DNA of 64,000 nt from JAFKFI01 sp963795435 (GCA_963795435.1 CAWCHV010000003.1:62001-126000); one strand, 5' to 3'. Counted from the stretch's first letter, positions 9,207-17,800 are shown. The notes: generated by a model from the sequence alone, not told the origin. Translations and numbers: made by a program.

Positions 9207-9653
9207 ATGGCCGAGATCGGTTTCTACCATCTCACGCGCACCGGGCCGGACGAGGCGCTGCCCCGCCTGCTCGGCCGCACCCTCCAGGCCGGCGAGCGTG
9301 CCGTGGTGCTCTGCGGCAGCGAGGCGCGCATGGCGGCGCTCGACGATGCGCTATGGGCGAGCCACGACCCTGCCTGGCTACCGCACGGCACGGCGCGGGA
9401 TGGCGACGCGGATTTGCAACCGATCTGGCTCACCACCGAGGACGAGGCGCCGAACGGTGCGCGCTTCCTGTTCCTGATCGACGGCGCCGAGAGCGCGCGG
9501 CTCGACGCGTTCGCGCGCGTGTTCGATCTGTTCGACGGCAACGACGCGGCGGCGCTGGAAGCGGCGCGGGCGCGCTGGCGGGCGGCAAAAGACGCCGGCC
9601 ACGCGCTCACCTACTGGCAGCAGGGCGAGCGCGGGTGGGAGAAGAAGGCGTAG
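9207..9653 (+). CDS. holC: DNA polymerase III subunit chi
   Basis: A 148-residue clamp-loader accessory protein that links the psi subunit and SSB. The sequence opens with EIGFYHLTRTGPDEALPRLL, continues with RAVVLCGSEARMAALDDALW, and has the characteristic WLPHGTARD and PIWLTTEDEAPNGARFLFLI blocks. Lysines at the extreme C-terminus (GERGWEKKA) and the length match alphaproteobacterial HolC. It follows the membrane protein gene by 6 bases. Confidence 0.9.
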   Translation: MAEIGFYHLTRTGPDEALPRLLGRTLQAGERAVVLCGSEARMAALDDALWASHDPAWLPHGTARDGDADLQPIWLTTEDEAPNGARFLFLIDGAESARLDAFARVFDLFDGNDAAALEAARARWRAAKDAGHALTYWQQGERGWEKKA

Positions 9654-9679
9654 GGGCGACTCGGCGGGAGCCCCTCGAT

Positions 9680-9780
9680 GTGGGCGCGATGGATCGCCAC
9701 GCCGCCAAGAGGCGGCTCGCGATGACAATGCGCAGGCATGTCATTGCGAGCGCAGCGCGGCAATCCATCGTGCCCACAGG
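9680..9780. repeat. Palindromic interspersed repeat (REP/MITE-like), copy A
   Basis: Two imperfect inverted arms flank a short centre: TGGGCGCGATGGATCGCC at the left and GGCAATCCATCGTGCCCA at the right, with GCGATGACA and TGTCATTGCGAGCG further in. The block lies between holC and the hydrolase gene. The right half recurs almost exactly at 12690-12720 (CATTGCGAGC followed by CAGCGCGGCAATCCATCGT). No open reading frame of its own. It looks like a non-autonomous, hairpin-forming repeat of the kind scattered through proteobacterial genomes. Confidence 0.75.
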
Positions 9781-9818
9781 CGGGTGTCCGCCTGGATCGC
9801 CGAGTCTGTTGCACCTCC

Positions 9819-10790
9819 CTACCCCGTCACCCGCCTGAGAAACGCATCCATCCGCACCGCCGCCGCGTCCGCGAGCGCGCCGCCGAACAGCGTGAACCCA
9901 TGCGCCCCGCCGGGATGGATCGCCAGTTCCGCCTGGTTTCCCGCCGCGATCCAACGCGCGTGCATGAACAGCGAATCGTCCAGCAGCGCGTCCTCCGTAC
10001 CCACGCTGAACAATGCTGGGCACAATCCCTTCAGATCCGCATAGAGCGGCGAAATATCAGGATCGCGACGATCGAAGCCGCCTTCGAGGAAGGCCTCGGA
10101 GAACTTCTCGATGTCAATGGTCCGCAGCACCAGCCGCCGCGCATTGCCGAACGCCCGCTGGCTTGGCGTCATCGACAAGTCGAACGCGCCGTAGACCAGA
10201 TTGGCGCCGCGAAACCCGGCATAGCCATGTCGGTCGCGCATCCTGAGCAACGTCACGGCCGAGAGATGTCCGCCCGCTGATTCGCCACCGATGGTCAGCG
10301 CCTCGGTGCCGAACTCGGCGCGCGCGTTGCGTACCAGCCAGACCGCCGCGTCCTCGCAATCGTCCGGTCCCGCAGGATACGGATGCTCGGGGGCGAGACG
10401 GTACTCGATGCTGACGCAGGCGAGCCCCGCATTGTCGGCAACGCGTTCCATCATCAGATCATGCGCCTCGGCGCTGCCGAGCACCCAGCCGCCGCCGTGG
10501 ATGTGCAGATAGACGCCGCGCGGATTGTCGGGTGCGAGAACGCGGAGCGGAAGCCGCCGCCCGTCGCGTCCCTCGATGGTACGGGTGTGCGCGCGCTCCG
10601 ACATCACCGGCGCGGGAAACGCCCCCTCCCCGCGCCTGCGCTCCTCGCGCACCCGCTCCGCGCCGACATCCCACCACTCCGGCATCGGCGTCATCAGCTC
10701 GACCAGCTTATCGTTGAGCGCACGCGTCTCGGGCGCGACGGCGGATGCGGCGAACAGCGCCGGGTCCAGCGGGTTGGCGTTCTCGCTCAT
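9819..10790 (-). CDS. Alpha/beta hydrolase, HSL (esterase/lipase) family
   Basis: A 323-residue serine hydrolase of the hormone-sensitive-lipase type. The oxyanion-hole motif HGGGWVLGSAEAHD, the nucleophile elbow TIGGESAGGHLSAV, an acidic residue in GTEDALLDD and the histidine in GGAHGFTLF make a full catalytic set. These enzymes split short-chain acyl esters; the natural substrate is unknown. The ATG at 10790 has AGGAG ten bases upstream. It lies 25 bases after the dehydrogenase gene on the same strand and may share its message. Confidence 0.88.
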   Translation of the reverse strand: MSENANPLDPALFAASAVAPETRALNDKLVELMTPMPEWWDVGAERVREERRRGEGAFPAPVMSERAHTRTIEGRDGRRLPLRVLAPDNPRGVYLHIHGGGWVLGSAEAHDLMMERVADNAGLACVSIEYRLAPEHPYPAGPDDCEDAAVWLVRNARAEFGTEALTIGGESAGGHLSAVTLLRMRDRHGYAGFRGANLVYGAFDLSMTPSQRAFGNARRLVLRTIDIEKFSEAFLEGGFDRRDPDISPLYADLKGLCPALFSVGTEDALLDDSLFMHARWIAAGNQAELAIHPGGAHGFTLFGGALADAAAVRMDAFLRRVTG

Positions 10791-10815
10791 CGGCAACTCC
10801 TGTACATCGCCCGCC

Positions 10816-11793
10816 TCAGTAGAACAGGTCGCGCATCTCGGGGATCACCCAGAGCGGCTTGTCGCCGCGCGCCACGCGCTGCACGTTGTCGAAGGCGTTG
10901 CGAAAGCGGGAAAACTGGTTGTCCCAGGTCGGGCCGGCGAGATGCGGGGTGAGGATCACGTTGTCGAGGCCGAACAGCGGATTGCGTGGCGAGGTGGGTT
11001 CCTCCTCGAACACGTCGAGACCGGCGGCGGTGATCTTGCCGTTGCTCAGCGACTGGTACAGCGCCGCCTCGTCCACCACCGGGCCGCGACAGGTGTTGAC
11101 CAGGATGGCCGACGGCTTCATCAGCCCGAGCTCCTTGGAGCCGATCATCTTGCGCGTGGCCGGCGTGAGCGGCACATGAAGAGAAACGATGTCGGACGAG
11201 CGCAGCACCTCCGGCATCGAGCGGAAGCGGGCACCGAGCGCGTCCTCGGCATCCTCGGTCAGCCGCACCGTGTCGTAGTACTGCACCTGCAAGCCGAACG
11301 CGCGCCCAAGCCGCGCCACCTTCTTGCCGATGGTGCCGAGGCCGATGATGCCGAGCGTCTTGCCATGCAGCTCGTACAGCTTCACGCTGGCGAAATCATT
11401 GCCCCGCCAGCGCCCGGCCACGACGTTCGTGTGCTGCCAGATCAGCCGCCGGTTCACCGCCAGCATCAGCAGGATCGCGTGCTCGGCCACCGCCGTCGAA
11501 TTGGCCCCGCCATTATTCGACACCGGGACTTTCGCCCGTCGCGCCGCCTCGATGTCCACCCGGTCGTAGCCAGCACTCACCAGCTGCACCAGCTTCAGCT
11601 TCGGTGCAGCGCGGAAGAAATCGTCGCTCATCACGCCGCTTGTCAGGCCGACGAAATACTCCGCCTCCGCGAGCGCCGCGTTGTACTCGGCGCTGCCGGG
11701 CGGCGCGATCGTCAGGTCGAAGCCCGAGGGCGCCATATCCTGCGCGATCGGCGTGTCGTTCAGCGGACTGGCGGCCAGCAGGATCTTCGGCAT
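10816..11793 (-). CDS. D-2-hydroxyacid dehydrogenase family protein
   Basis: A 325-residue NAD(P)-dependent dehydrogenase. The nucleotide-binding domain has LHGKTLGIIGLGTIGKKVAR; the catalytic Arg, Glu and His are in VNTCRGPVVDEAAL, LDVFEEEP and ILTPHLAGPTWD. The N-terminal lid shows KLKLVQLVSAGYDRVDIEA. The family includes phosphoglycerate, glyoxylate and formate-type enzymes; the specificity cannot be told. The ATG at 11793 follows GGGAGGGA. It is divergent from the SDR gene at 11872, leaving 78 bases for both promoters. Confidence 0.88.
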   Translation of the reverse strand: MPKILLAASPLNDTPIAQDMAPSGFDLTIAPPGSAEYNAALAEAEYFVGLTSGVMSDDFFRAAPKLKLVQLVSAGYDRVDIEAARRAKVPVSNNGGANSTAVAEHAILLMLAVNRRLIWQHTNVVAGRWRGNDFASVKLYELHGKTLGIIGLGTIGKKVARLGRAFGLQVQYYDTVRLTEDAEDALGARFRSMPEVLRSSDIVSLHVPLTPATRKMIGSKELGLMKPSAILVNTCRGPVVDEAALYQSLSNGKITAAGLDVFEEEPTSPRNPLFGLDNVILTPHLAGPTWDNQFSRFRNAFDNVQRVARGDKPLWVIPEMRDLFY

Positions 11794-11871
11794 GGTTCCC
11801 TCCCGAGCAGACTTTGCGTCGCCGCGTAGGATGCTAACATCGGCCGCAAGACGACAAGGGGGAGAGACGCG

Positions 11872-12669
11872 ATGGATTTCAGCGGCAAAGTGGCCATCGT
11901 CACGGGGGGCGGCGGCGGCATCGGCCGGGCGACCTCGCTCGGCTTCGCCAAGGGCGGCGCCAAGGTGGTGGTGGTCGATCGCGATCAGTCGCTCGGCAAG
12001 GGCACCGCCGGCATCCTCCGCCAGCAGGGCGGCGACGCGACCTTCGTGCGCGCGGACGTGACCAAATCGGCCGACGTGCAGGCCTATGTAAAGGCAGCGC
12101 TCGACAAATACGGACGCATCGACTGCTTCTTCAACAACGCCGGCATCGAGGGCAAGCTCGCCGATACGGTGGACTACGACGAGGATGCGTTCGACCAGGT
12201 GATCGCGGTCAACGTGCGCGGCGTGTTCCTCGGTCTCAAATACGTGCTGCCGGCGATGATCAAGCAGGGCTCCGGTGCCGTGGTGAACACGGCGTCGGTC
12301 GCCGGGCTGGTGGCGACGCCGGGCATGTCGGCCTATGTCGCCTCGAAGCACGCCGTCATCGGCCTGACCAAGGCGGCGTCCGGCGAGGTCGCGCGCAGCG
12401 GCGTGCGGGTCAACGCGGTGTGCCCCGGGCCGATCGACACGCGCATGATCCAGTCGATCGCGCAGACCCGCGCACCGAACGATCCGGCGGGTTTCGCGGC
12501 GGGCTACCAGCAGATGATCCCGATCGGCCGCTACGGCCGCGCCGAGGAAATCGCCAGTCTGGTGCTGTTCCTCTGCTCGGACGCTTCCGCCAACATGACC
12601 GGCGGGCACTACGTCTCCGACGGCGGCCGCACCGCGACCGGCGGCGCCTTCACCGCCGTGAAGACTTAG
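11872..12669 (+). CDS. Short-chain dehydrogenase/reductase (classical SDR)
   Basis: A 265-residue NAD(P)H oxidoreductase. It has the TGGGGGIGRATSLGFA cofactor loop, an aspartate in VVVDRDQ that favours NAD, NNAGIEG, the catalytic serine in VNTASVAGL, YVASKHAV (YxxxK) and the C-terminal SDASANMTGGHYVSDGG block. Many such enzymes act on secondary alcohols or 3-oxoacyl groups; the substrate is not evident. GGGGGAGA lies just upstream of the ATG at 11872. Nothing downstream is co-directional except repeat and transposon remnants. Confidence 0.9.
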   Translation: MDFSGKVAIVTGGGGGIGRATSLGFAKGGAKVVVVDRDQSLGKGTAGILRQQGGDATFVRADVTKSADVQAYVKAALDKYGRIDCFFNNAGIEGKLADTVDYDEDAFDQVIAVNVRGVFLGLKYVLPAMIKQGSGAVVNTASVAGLVATPGMSAYVASKHAVIGLTKAASGEVARSGVRVNAVCPGPIDTRMIQSIAQTRAPNDPAGFAAGYQQMIPIGRYGRAEEIASLVLFLCSDASANMTGGHYVSDGGRTATGGAFTAVKT

Positions 12670-12688
12670 CCTCACGCTGGCCTGCACT

Positions 12689-12754
12689 GTCATTGCGAGC
12701 CCAGCGCGGCAATCCATCGTCCCCGCCAACCGGCGGCTGCTCGCTTGTGGGCGC
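12689..12754. repeat. Palindromic interspersed repeat, copy B (truncated)
   Basis: It begins GTCATTGCGAGCCCAGCGCG, runs through GGCAATCCATCGT, a short CCGCCAACCGGCGG hairpin and TGTGGGCGCGATGG, and then stops where transposase-like sequence begins. It shares its left half with copy A at 9738-9772. The outer right arm seen in copy A is missing. Confidence 0.7.
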
Positions 12755-13095
12755 GATGGCACGCTGAGCGCCTTGGGGCATACGGTGCGGCTGATCCCGG
12801 CCGCCTACGTGCGTCCCTTCGTCAAACGCAACAAGACCGACGCGCGCGATGCCGAGGCGATCTGCGAGGCGATGCAGCGGCCGTCGATGCGCTTCGTGCC
12901 GATCAAGAGCGTCGAGCAGCAGGCGGCTCGCGACATGCTGGTGCGGCAGCGCACGAAGCTGATGCACGCGATACGCGGCTTGCTCGGCGAACTCGGCATC
13001 GTCGCCGCCCAGGGAACGCGCGGGTTTGCCGTGCTGTGCGCCGGGATCGACGCCGGCGACCCGGCGATCCCCGCGGTGTTGCGCGCGCCAAACCC
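12755..13095 (+). pseudogene. IS110-family transposase remnant
   Basis: A fragment of about 110 codons from the middle of an IS110-type transposase: LGHTVRLIPAAYVRPFVKRN, then KTDARDAEAICEAM, FVPIKSVEQQAARDMLVRQR and HAIRGLLGELGIVAAQGTRG. The conserved Asp pair in KTDARDAEA belongs to the N-terminal DEDD domain; the first catalytic block and the whole C-terminal Tnp_20 part with its Ser are absent. The similarity ends near AIPAVLRAP. The remaining 13096-13150 shows nothing. No start codon, ends or terminal repeats are preserved, so it is dead. Confidence 0.8.
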
Positions 13096-13150
13096 GCACG
13101 CGCCGGCGCCTGGGGACGCGGCATCCTCGGACGCATGGAAGCCGACCCGG

Positions 13151-13576
13151 CTACTCCTTCATCATCTGGCCGCGGATTTCGCCGCCGGGGTGTTCCTTCG
13201 TGTGGACGTTGGCGTACCACTTGCCGGCCATGAGGTCGGCTTCCTGCTGATCGGTCAGTGTGGCGCTCCCCTTATGCGGGCTGGTCGGGTTGTTGCCCCA
13301 GGATACCACCACCCCGGCATTGGCGCCGGGAGCGGCCGGGCCGTGGAAATGCGCCATCGTCGCCGGGCCGGTCAGATCCTTCCAGTCCGCCGTGTAGTCG
13401 AGCTTCTTCGTGCTGGTGTCCAAGGTGGCATCGACGGTTCCCGTCCCCTTGGAATTGGTCGGCGGCACCTCGCTGGCGCCGTTCATGGTGGCGTGAAATT
13501 TCACCATCTCGGCGTGCGCGGCGAACGAGAACAGCGCCATCGCGGCGGCGGCAGCCAGCAGGCTGGAACGGATCAT
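13151..13576 (-). CDS. Secreted CHRD-domain protein
   Basis: A 141-residue protein with a clear signal peptide (IRSSLLAAAAAMALFSFAAHA) and one CHRD domain filling the rest: FHATMNGASEVPPT, AHFHGPAAPG and WYANVHTKEHPGGEIRGQM. CHRD domains were first described in chordin; their role in bacterial periplasmic or exported proteins is unknown. The conserved His-rich positions suggest metal or ligand binding, which is inference. The ATG at 13576 is chosen because it places the signal peptide at the start. Confidence 0.87.
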   Translation of the reverse strand: MIRSSLLAAAAAMALFSFAAHAEMVKFHATMNGASEVPPTNSKGTGTVDATLDTSTKKLDYTADWKDLTGPATMAHFHGPAAPGANAGVVVSWGNNPTSPHKGSATLTDQQEADLMAGKWYANVHTKEHPGGEIRGQMMKE

Positions 13577-13634
13577 CGACGGTCTCCCCGGTTTCACGTC
13601 ACCAATGGACGCTTCGGAACCACGGCAGTTCCGC

Positions 13635-14387
13635 TCAAAACCATCCCGCGCGATGGAAAAACACCAGGGTCATCGCGAAGCTGAAGCCGGTGATGCCCCA
13701 GCGCACGACTGCGGCCGGCAGGCGGCGGCCAAGGGTGGCGCCGGCATAGCCGCCCACAGCGGCGGCGACCAGCATCACCAGGGTCTCGGGCCACCACACC
13801 GCGCCGGCGACGATGAAGCAGACCACGGCGACGGCGTTCATCGCCCCCACCAGCAGCACCTTGGCCGGGTTCATCACCTTGAGCTCGGCGTTGCTCAGCA
13901 ACCCCCAGACCGCCATCATCATGATACCGACCGCGCCGCCGAAATAGCCGCCGTAGATCGCCAGCAGGAATTGCACGGAGAGCACCAGCGACGGCCCGAT
14001 CCGCAGCCGCCGGCGCAACGCGCCACCCACCGGACGGCCGAACGCGAAGGCCAGCGAGGCGAGCAGCAGCAGCCAGGGCACGACGATCCGGAAGGTCGCG
14101 TCCGACGTGACCAGCAGCAGCACCGCGCCGGCGAGGCCGCCGGCCATGCTCACCGCCAGCATCGCGCCGAGATGCACCTCGCCGACCCGGACGAGATCGC
14201 TCCGGAACGCCCAGATGCTGGTCAGCGCACCGGGGAACAGCGCCACCGTGCTGGAGGCGTTGGCCGCGACCGGCGGCAGGCCGGCGAACACCAGCGCCGG
14301 AAAACTCACAAAGGAGCCGCCGCCGGCCACCGCGTTCATCACACCCGCGAGCAGCCCGGCGCCGAACAGCAGCGCGACGGTGTTCAC
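13635..14387 (-). CDS. Sulfite exporter TauE/SafE family permease
   Basis: A 250-residue inner-membrane protein with about seven or eight hydrophobic segments. The N-terminus (FGAGLLAGVMNAVAGGGSFV) carries the family's GAGGGS-like glycine motif, and a second half repeat shows FLLAIYGGYFGGAVGIMMMA, as in the DUF81/TauE two-repeat fold. Members export sulfite, sulfoacetate or other small anions. No sulfur-metabolism neighbour points to the substrate. It lies 21 bases after the ychF stop-side boundary on the same strand. Confidence 0.87.
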   Translation of the reverse strand: MNTVALLFGAGLLAGVMNAVAGGGSFVSFPALVFAGLPPVAANASSTVALFPGALTSIWAFRSDLVRVGEVHLGAMLAVSMAGGLAGAVLLLVTSDATFRIVVPWLLLLASLAFAFGRPVGGALRRRLRIGPSLVLSVQFLLAIYGGYFGGAVGIMMMAVWGLLSNAELKVMNPAKVLLVGAMNAVAVVCFIVAGAVWWPETLVMLVAAAVGGYAGATLGRRLPAAVVRWGITGFSFAMTLVFFHRAGWF

Positions 14388-14408
14388 GCCCCGCCCGCCG
14401 AAGGGACG

Positions 14409-15503
14409 CTAGACGTTGAACCGGAACAGCAGCACGTCGCCGTCCTTCACCACGTACTCCTTGCCCTCGACCCTCATCCTGCCCGCCTCCTTGGCGCCGA
14501 CCTCGCCCTTGCAGGCGATATAGTCGTCATAGGCGATGGTCTCGCAGGCGATGAAGCCGCGCTCGAAATCGCCGTGGATGACGCCGGCCGCCTGGGGCGC
14601 CTTGGCGCCGGTCACGATGGTCCAGGCGCGCGTCTCCTTGGGGCCGACGGTGAAATAGGTGATCAGCCCGAGCAGGCCGTAGCCGGCGCGGATCACCCGG
14701 TCGAGGCCGCTGTCGTGCAGTCCGAGGCCTTCGAGGAACTCGGCGCGGTCGGCCTCCGGGAGCTGGCTCACCTCGGCCTCGATCGCCGCCGAAACGATGA
14801 CGACGCGCGCGCCCTCATCGCGCGCCCGCGCCTCGACGCGCTCGGACTGCGCGTTGCCGGTGGCGACCGCGCCCTCCTCGACGTTGCAGATGTAGAGGAC
14901 GGGCTTCGAAGTGAGCAGTTGCAGCCGTTTGACCGCTTCCTCCTCGCCGGGCGGGATCGCGGTGCGCGCCGGGCGGCCGGCCTGGAGCGCGGTCAGGATC
15001 GGATCGATCAGCGCGAGCTGCGCCGCACTCTCCTTGTCGCCGCCGCGCGCCCGCTTCTGCAGGTTGACCGCGCGCTTCTCCAAGCCCTCGAGATCGGCCA
15101 GCATCAGCTCGGTCTCGACCGTCTCGGCGTCGCGGATCGGGTCGATGCTGCCCTCGACATGGGTGACGTCGGGATCCTCGAAGCAGCGCAGCACGTGGAT
15201 GATCGCGTCCACCTCGCGGATGTTGGCGAGGAACTGGTTGCCGAGGCCCTCGCCCTTGGAGGCGCCCCGCACCAGCCCGGCGATGTCGACGAACTCCAGG
15301 CTGGTGGGCACGATCTTGGCCGACTTGCCGATCGCCGCGAGTGCGCCGAGGCGCGGGTCGGGCACCGCGACGCGGCCGACATTCGGCTCGATGGTGCAGA
15401 ACGGATAATTCGCCGCTTGCGCCGCAGCGGTCGCGGTCAGCGCGTTGAACAGCGTGGACTTGCCGACGTTCGGCAAGCCGACGATGCCGCAATTGAATCC
15501 CAT
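14409..15503 (-). CDS. ychF: Redox-regulated ATPase YchF (Obg family)
   Basis: A 364-residue P-loop NTPase. GIVGLPNVGKSTLFNALT is the P-loop, NYPFCTIEPN the switch, DIAGLVRGASKGEGLGNQFL the G3 region, and the NKxD motif is replaced by the YchF-specific YICNVEEG, which explains the ATP preference. The C-terminal TGS domain begins at LITYFTVGPKETRAWTI and ends IRMRVEGKEYVVKDGDVLLF-like with MRVEGKEYVVKDGDVLLFRF. It associates with ribosomes and is linked to stress control. It follows pth by 18 bases, a very common arrangement. Confidence 0.96.
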   Translation of the reverse strand: MGFNCGIVGLPNVGKSTLFNALTATAAAQAANYPFCTIEPNVGRVAVPDPRLGALAAIGKSAKIVPTSLEFVDIAGLVRGASKGEGLGNQFLANIREVDAIIHVLRCFEDPDVTHVEGSIDPIRDAETVETELMLADLEGLEKRAVNLQKRARGGDKESAAQLALIDPILTALQAGRPARTAIPPGEEEAVKRLQLLTSKPVLYICNVEEGAVATGNAQSERVEARARDEGARVVIVSAAIEAEVSQLPEADRAEFLEGLGLHDSGLDRVIRAGYGLLGLITYFTVGPKETRAWTIVTGAKAPQAAGVIHGDFERGFIACETIAYDDYIACKGEVGAKEAGRMRVEGKEYVVKDGDVLLFRFNV

Positions 15504-15521
15504 CTAGGCTTCTTCCCCCAT

Positions 15522-16100
15522 CTACGCTTCTTCTTGGGTCAGCAGCGCGACCTTGGTCATGAATTCCTCCGACCTGCCCGAAGCGAGCAGCGGCGCCGCT
15601 TCCGCGACGGCGTCGAGCAACGGCACCAGCCAGTTCTTGTCGGCGCGGGAAAAATCGCCGAGCACATGGCCCATCACCCGCTCCTTGATGCCGGGATGGC
15701 CGATGCCAAGCCGCACGCGCCAGTATTCCGGAGTGCCCAGCATCCGCTCCATGCTGCGCAGGCCATTATGTCCCGCCGTGCCGCCGCCGCGCTTGACCCG
15801 CACCTTGCCGGGCACCAGGTCGAGCTCGTCGTGGAACGCGGTGATCGCCTCGGGCTGCAGCTTGTAGAACGCGGCGGCGGCCTGCACGCTGTCGCCCGAG
15901 CCGTTCATGTAGGTGAGCGGCTTGAGGGCGAGGATCTTCTCGTCGGCGATATTGCCCTCGGCGACGACCCCCTTGAAGCGCCGGCGCCACGGGGTGAACC
16001 CGTAACGCTGCGCGATCACGTCGATTGCCATGAAGCCGATATTGTGGCGCTGCCGGGCCATGCCCGGCTCCGGATTGCCGAGCCCGACCCAGAGCTGCAT
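15522..16100 (-). CDS. pth: Peptidyl-tRNA hydrolase
   Basis: A 192-residue enzyme that frees tRNA from dropped-off peptidyl-tRNA. It shows WVGLGNPEPGMARQRHNIGF with the catalytic histidine, the asparagine in KPLTYMNGSGDSVQ, the aspartate in HDELDLVPGKVRVK, and the GGGTAGHNGLRSM loop. It lies 25 bases downstream of rplY on the same strand. The rplY-pth-ychF order is the usual one. Confidence 0.95.
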   Translation of the reverse strand: MQLWVGLGNPEPGMARQRHNIGFMAIDVIAQRYGFTPWRRRFKGVVAEGNIADEKILALKPLTYMNGSGDSVQAAAAFYKLQPEAITAFHDELDLVPGKVRVKRGGGTAGHNGLRSMERMLGTPEYWRVRLGIGHPGIKERVMGHVLGDFSRADKNWLVPLLDAVAEAAPLLASGRSEEFMTKVALLTQEEA

Positions 16101-16125
16101 GTCGCGTCTGCCGGCGGTGGGCCGG

Positions 16126-16789
16126 TCAGCCCTTCTTGCCGCCCGCCTTGGCGGGAGCGGCGGCGGCCGCGGCGGGCGCTGCCGTGGCGGCCGGCGCCGC
16201 TTCGGCGGCGACCTCGGCCATCTTGGTCGGCGGCGCCACCGTCGCGACGACGAAATCCCGGTCGGCGATCACCGGCCGCGCGCCCTCGGTGCCGGTCAGG
16301 TCGTGCCAGCGCACGTTGTCGTTGAAGTCGAGCCCGCCGAGATCGGCGTTGAACCGTTCGGGGATGTTCTCGGGGTCGCAGGTACACCTCGACGGCGTGG
16401 CGCACTACGTTGAGCACGCCTCCGCGCTTGAGGCCGGGGCTGATGCCTTCGTTGTCGAAATGCACCGCCACCGCCACGCGGATCGTCTCGCCCGCGGCGA
16501 GGCGCTGGAAGTCGACATGCTCGGGCGCGTCGGTGACGGGGTGGTACTGCACGTCGCGGATCAGCGCGCGGGCGGCGTCGCCGTTTACCTTTACCTCGAA
16601 CAGCCGCGAGCGCCAGCCGCTCCGATGGACCTCGCGCAGCACGACGCGCGGGTCGAGCGCGATGAGGGTGGGCGCCTGATGCGCGCCGTAGATGACGGCC
16701 GGCACCTTGCCTGCCCGCCGGGTCGCCCGCGCCGCCCCCTTACCGGCCCGCGTGCGCGCCTCGGCCTCGATCGTGACGAAGTTGGCCAT
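16126..16789 (-). pseudogene. rplY: 50S ribosomal protein L25/Ctc with a one-base frameshift
   Basis: It begins MANFVTIEAEARTRAGKGAA and reads correctly through the 5S-rRNA-binding L25 domain and DAPEHVDFQRLAAGETIRV to VEVY. There the frame breaks: the minus strand has TACCTGCGACCCC where TAC TGC GAC CCC would give the expected CDPENIPERFNADLGGLDF. The surplus C is one of the pair at 16381-16382. In the next frame the rest of the long Ctc form follows, NDNVRWHDLTGTEGARPV, and an alanine-rich tail ending KAGGKKG. The corrected product is 220 residues. L25 is dispensable in E. coli, so a real lesion is possible, but an assembly error is likelier. Confidence 0.85.
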
Positions 16790-16932
16790 GAACCGCTCCT
16801 GCAATGCGAAAAGCCGGCCTCCAGGGGTGCCGGCGGCGCGCGGTGTAGCCGATCGGGGCGGATCGGGCAAGGACGCAGCACCCCGGCATGGCGTGCCAGG
16901 TGCCCTTGACACAAAAAGCGTCCCTGTCACCA

Positions 16933-16956
16933 AAGTGTAAAGAAAGCTTTACACTT
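16933..16956. promoter_or_regulatory. Perfect 10-bp inverted repeat upstream of the PEP-CTERM gene
   Basis: Arms AAGTGTAAAG and CTTTACACTT enclose AAAG, about 100 bases before the PEP-CTERM start and 22 bases after a TTGACA hexamer (16906-16911). There is no T-tract, so it reads as an operator rather than a terminator. The core also satisfies TGT-N12-ACA, but six bases is too weak to name a regulator. The remaining 16790-17053 gap is the divergent promoter region for rplY and this gene. Confidence 0.5.
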
Positions 16957-17053
16957 ACCAAAAATCCACCCAAAGAACGGCAAAGGAATCAATGGCTTCA
17001 CGAACGGCACGGAAATTGCTGTCCGAAGATCGTCATTTTGGAGACCGAGTCAC

Positions 17054-17800
17054 ATGATTGCGTGGGCCAAGGCTCTGCCCGTCGCGGTTGCGGCGGCTTC
17101 GATCGGCGCGCTCGTGATGACCGCGACGCCGGCCGAAGCCGGTCCGATGAGCAGCCTCACCGCGACCTACTTTACGCTCGCCCCGGATCATCCCGACGTC
17201 GAGCACGGCATCGACGGCTTCGCGGTGACCGGGCTGGTCAACTCGACCCTGTCGGCCAATGGCCTGCCGACCGTCTCGGCGTTCGGCGCGAGCTATGGCG
17301 GGCCGTCGGGGCCGATCCGCGACGTGAACGGCGCGGGCGAGCTGCAATGGTGGACGCCGCATGGCGGGATCGTCTCGTCCGCCGGTTCGAGCACGGTGAC
17401 GGCGCCATACGATCAGCACCTGTTCCCGAACGGCTGGTCGGACGGCTCGGTCGGTTATTCCTCGGCCCGGCTGGACGGGACCTTCACCATGCCGTCGGCC
17501 GGCTCGATCACGATCCATCTCGGATCGGACGATGACGGCTGGGTGTTTGTGGACGGCAAGCTCGTCGTCGACAATGGCGGGGTCCACGCCGATCTCGTCG
17601 CCCCGACCATGACCGACATCCTGGGAACCGGCACCCACACGCTCAGCGTATTCTTCGCCGACCGCCACATGGTGCAGTCGGAGCTTTCGTTCAGCGCCGA
17701 CGTGGATTTCTCGCCGGTGCCCGAACCCGCTTCGCTGGCCCTGTTGGGCGCCGGACTCGCCGCGCTCGGGTGGGTCCGCCGGCAGCGCCGGAAGGGCTGA
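17054..17800 (+). CDS. PEP-CTERM sorting domain protein with fibro-slime-like domain
   Basis: A 248-residue exported protein. The signal peptide is LPVAVAAASIGALVMTATPAEA. The body contains YFTLAPDHPDVEHGIDG near the start and LGSDDDGWVFVDGKLVVDNG in the middle, the PA14/fibro-slime pattern associated with carbohydrate binding at cell surfaces. The tail VPEPASLALLGAGLAALGWV followed by RRQRRKG is a textbook PEP-CTERM signal, cut by an exosortase that is not in this window. Such proteins usually belong to exopolysaccharide-producing bacteria. GGAGACCGAG precedes the ATG. Confidence 0.9.
   Translation: MIAWAKALPVAVAAASIGALVMTATPAEAGPMSSLTATYFTLAPDHPDVEHGIDGFAVTGLVNSTLSANGLPTVSAFGASYGGPSGPIRDVNGAGELQWWTPHGGIVSSAGSSTVTAPYDQHLFPNGWSDGSVGYSSARLDGTFTMPSAGSITIHLGSDDDGWVFVDGKLVVDNGGVHADLVAPTMTDILGTGTHTLSVFFADRHMVQSELSFSADVDFSPVPEPASLALLGAGLAALGWVRRQRRKG

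Noticed and set aside
12745..13233. A second frame through the IS110 remnant as a possible intact small gene
   Set aside because: It is the out-of-phase reading of the transposase fragment and then of the CHRD gene on the other strand.
13605..16325. A 906-codon plus-strand frame opposite tauE, ychF and pth
   Set aside because: Shadow; crosses three well-supported minus-strand genes and has low-complexity Arg/His composition.
16936..16953. Match to the TGT-N12-ACA consensus of the phototrophy repressor PpsR/CrtJ
   Set aside because: Only six defined bases, any TGT-starting dyad of this size fits, and no photosynthesis gene is present in the window.
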